This document shows, piece by piece, positions 49,928-50,598 of a DNA stretch of 50,598 nt. The position numbers and the translations under genes were made by a program. The stretch spans positions 1 to 50,598 of the forward strand of contig JAEWQC010000347.1 in the NCBI GenBank assembly GCA_023399355.1. The letters run 5' to 3'. The stretch's first letter is position 1, and the number at the start of each line of letters is the position of its first letter. Below the pieces are notes generated by a model. It ran no database searches, was not told the origin of the DNA, and saw nothing but the letters and a program-made list of their open reading frames with translations. Source of the DNA: Bacillota bacterium. GTDB taxonomy: Bacteria > Bacillota > Clostridia > Acetivibrionales > DTU013.

Positions 49928-50434
49928 ATGGATATTAAAATTCGAAAGTGGGAAATGGAAGATGCACATCCTCTAGCAGGTGCTTTAAATAATAAAAAAA
50001 TACTGGACAATTTACGGGACGGCCTCCCGTATCCATATACAGTTGCTGATGCAGAGACGTACATATCCTTTGTTTTAAATTCAGAAAAGGACAGTCTGTA
50101 TGCCTGGGCTATAACGGCAGATAATATCGCCATAGGCAGTATTGGGGTTTTTCGCAAAGAGAACATTCACCAACGTACTGCTGAAATGGGTTATTATGTT
50201 GCCGAGCCATGGTGGGGTAAGGGAATTGGTACGATTGCAGTCAAAGAAGCCTGTAATTATATATTTGTAAACACGGACATTTTGCGCGTTTTCGCAGAAC
50301 CCTTTGCCTTTAATGCTGCTTCTTGCCGTATTCTGGAAAAGGCAGGATTTGTGTTGGAGGGAACGTTAAGAAAAAATGCCGTTAAAAACGGTGAAATACT
50401 GGATATGAAAATGTATGCATTGGTGAAGGATTAG
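49928..50434 (+). CDS. GNAT family N-acetyltransferase, RimJ/RimL type (second of two)
   Basis: 168 residues from the ATG after AAAGGGGTAC; an upstream ATG at 49901 lacks a ribosome site. The RimJ/RimL pattern is present: 'IKIRKWEMEDAHPLAGALNNKKILDNLRDGLPYPY', 'EMGYYVAEPWWGKGIGTIAVKEACNYIF', and the ending 'NAASCRILEKAGFVLEGTLRKNAVKNGEILDMKMYAL'. The CoA loop reads 'WWGKGIG'. Members acetylate ribosomal protein N-termini, amino acids or antibiotics. It follows the first GNAT gene by 89 bases. Substrate is unknown. Confidence 0.92.
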   Translation: MDIKIRKWEMEDAHPLAGALNNKKILDNLRDGLPYPYTVADAETYISFVLNSEKDSLYAWAITADNIAIGSIGVFRKENIHQRTAEMGYYVAEPWWGKGIGTIAVKEACNYIFVNTDILRVFAEPFAFNAASCRILEKAGFVLEGTLRKNAVKNGEILDMKMYALVKD

Positions 50435-50475
50435 GCGAGCAGAAGATTAATTTAGACAGTAAAATGGGGGACATA

Positions 50476-50541
50476 ATGAACATTTTGGACGTTACAAAAA
50501 AGGTAGGGTACTGTGGTTTGGTTTGCAGTTTATGCGGCTAG
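50476..50541 (+). pseudogene. Truncated start of a DUF3795-like protein
   Basis: After GGGGG the ATG at 50476 opens 21 codons, ending 'GYCGLVCSLCG' before a TAG. The Cys pattern C-G-L-V-C-x-x-C is the usual N-terminal signature of DUF3795 proteins, which continue for over 100 residues. Here the frame stops and no continuation is visible in the last 57 bases in any frame. A deletion or nonsense change is likely, though the window ends too soon to be sure. Confidence 0.5.
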
Positions 50542-50598
50542 ATCAGGCGTTTTAACAAGGCACCACCGCGCTGGGGGTTTTAGTTTATTGTCTCAGAC

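Noticed and set aside
1..50598. tRNA, rRNA, insertion sequences or prophage genes
   Set aside because: No cloverleaf with a T-loop consensus, no rRNA-like stretch, no transposase, integrase or phage structural motif was seen on either strand.

Overview
The window looks like chromosomal DNA of a low-to-mid GC Gram-positive anaerobe of the Clostridia type. The reasons are strong AGGAGG-type ribosome sites before almost every gene, many textbook TTGACA-17-TATAAT promoters, YesM/YesN-type two-component genes, YtrA-type GntR/ABC cassettes and GNAT/Uma2 accessory genes. No rRNA, tRNA, phage, CRISPR array or insertion sequence was recognised. The genus cannot be named from the sequence alone.

Layout. 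(1) 1-6387: the 3' end of an Opp/Dpp-type peptide ABC transporter operon (binding protein, two permeases, two ATPases) followed by an M42 metallo-aminopeptidase, which suits uptake and intracellular hydrolysis of peptides. (2) 6780-33640: a large carbohydrate locus. It holds two paralogous hexokinase-fold kinases, DhaK and DhaL subunits, a GntR/UTRA regulator, an LctP-type permease, a YesN response regulator and YesM sensor kinase, three GH2 beta-mannosidase-type glycosidases, a complete sugar ABC importer (lipoprotein plus two permeases, no local ATPase), two aldo/keto reductases, an RpiB-like isomerase and a split transketolase. Three transcription units in it (kinase-dhaKL; GH2-kinase-yesM; rpiB-tktAB) start from sigma-A promoters followed at the same place by nearly the same operator, TGTATATACA(A/G)GTAA. 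They therefore look like one regulon, most simply controlled by the local GntR protein. (3) 34049-40672: sbcD-sbcC, a membrane diguanylate cyclase and a small charged protein with a structured leader. (4) 41028-50598: an accessory stretch with two YtrA-type GntR/ABC cassettes facing each other, two single-gene fusions of a Phd/YefM antitoxin-like domain to a Uma2-type nuclease domain, two GNAT acetyltransferases and a broken DUF3795-like start.

How it may work together (inference): oligosaccharides enter through the ABC importer, are trimmed in the cytoplasm by the three GH2 enzymes (none has a signal peptide), and are then phosphorylated or rearranged by the kinases, the RpiB-like isomerase and transketolase. 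A DhaK-family kinase, an RpiB-like isomerase that lacks the usual ring-opening residues and a transketolase under one operator would suit a short, open-chain keto-sugar such as a tetrulose or triulose, but this is a hypothesis.

Most worth a second look: the two antitoxin-domain/Uma2 fusions flanking an ABC cassette; a dispersed intergenic repeat family (at least six copies or fragments) with a hairpin whose arms change in a compensating way; the shared operator; and the two bacterial proteins built like eukaryotic hexokinases.
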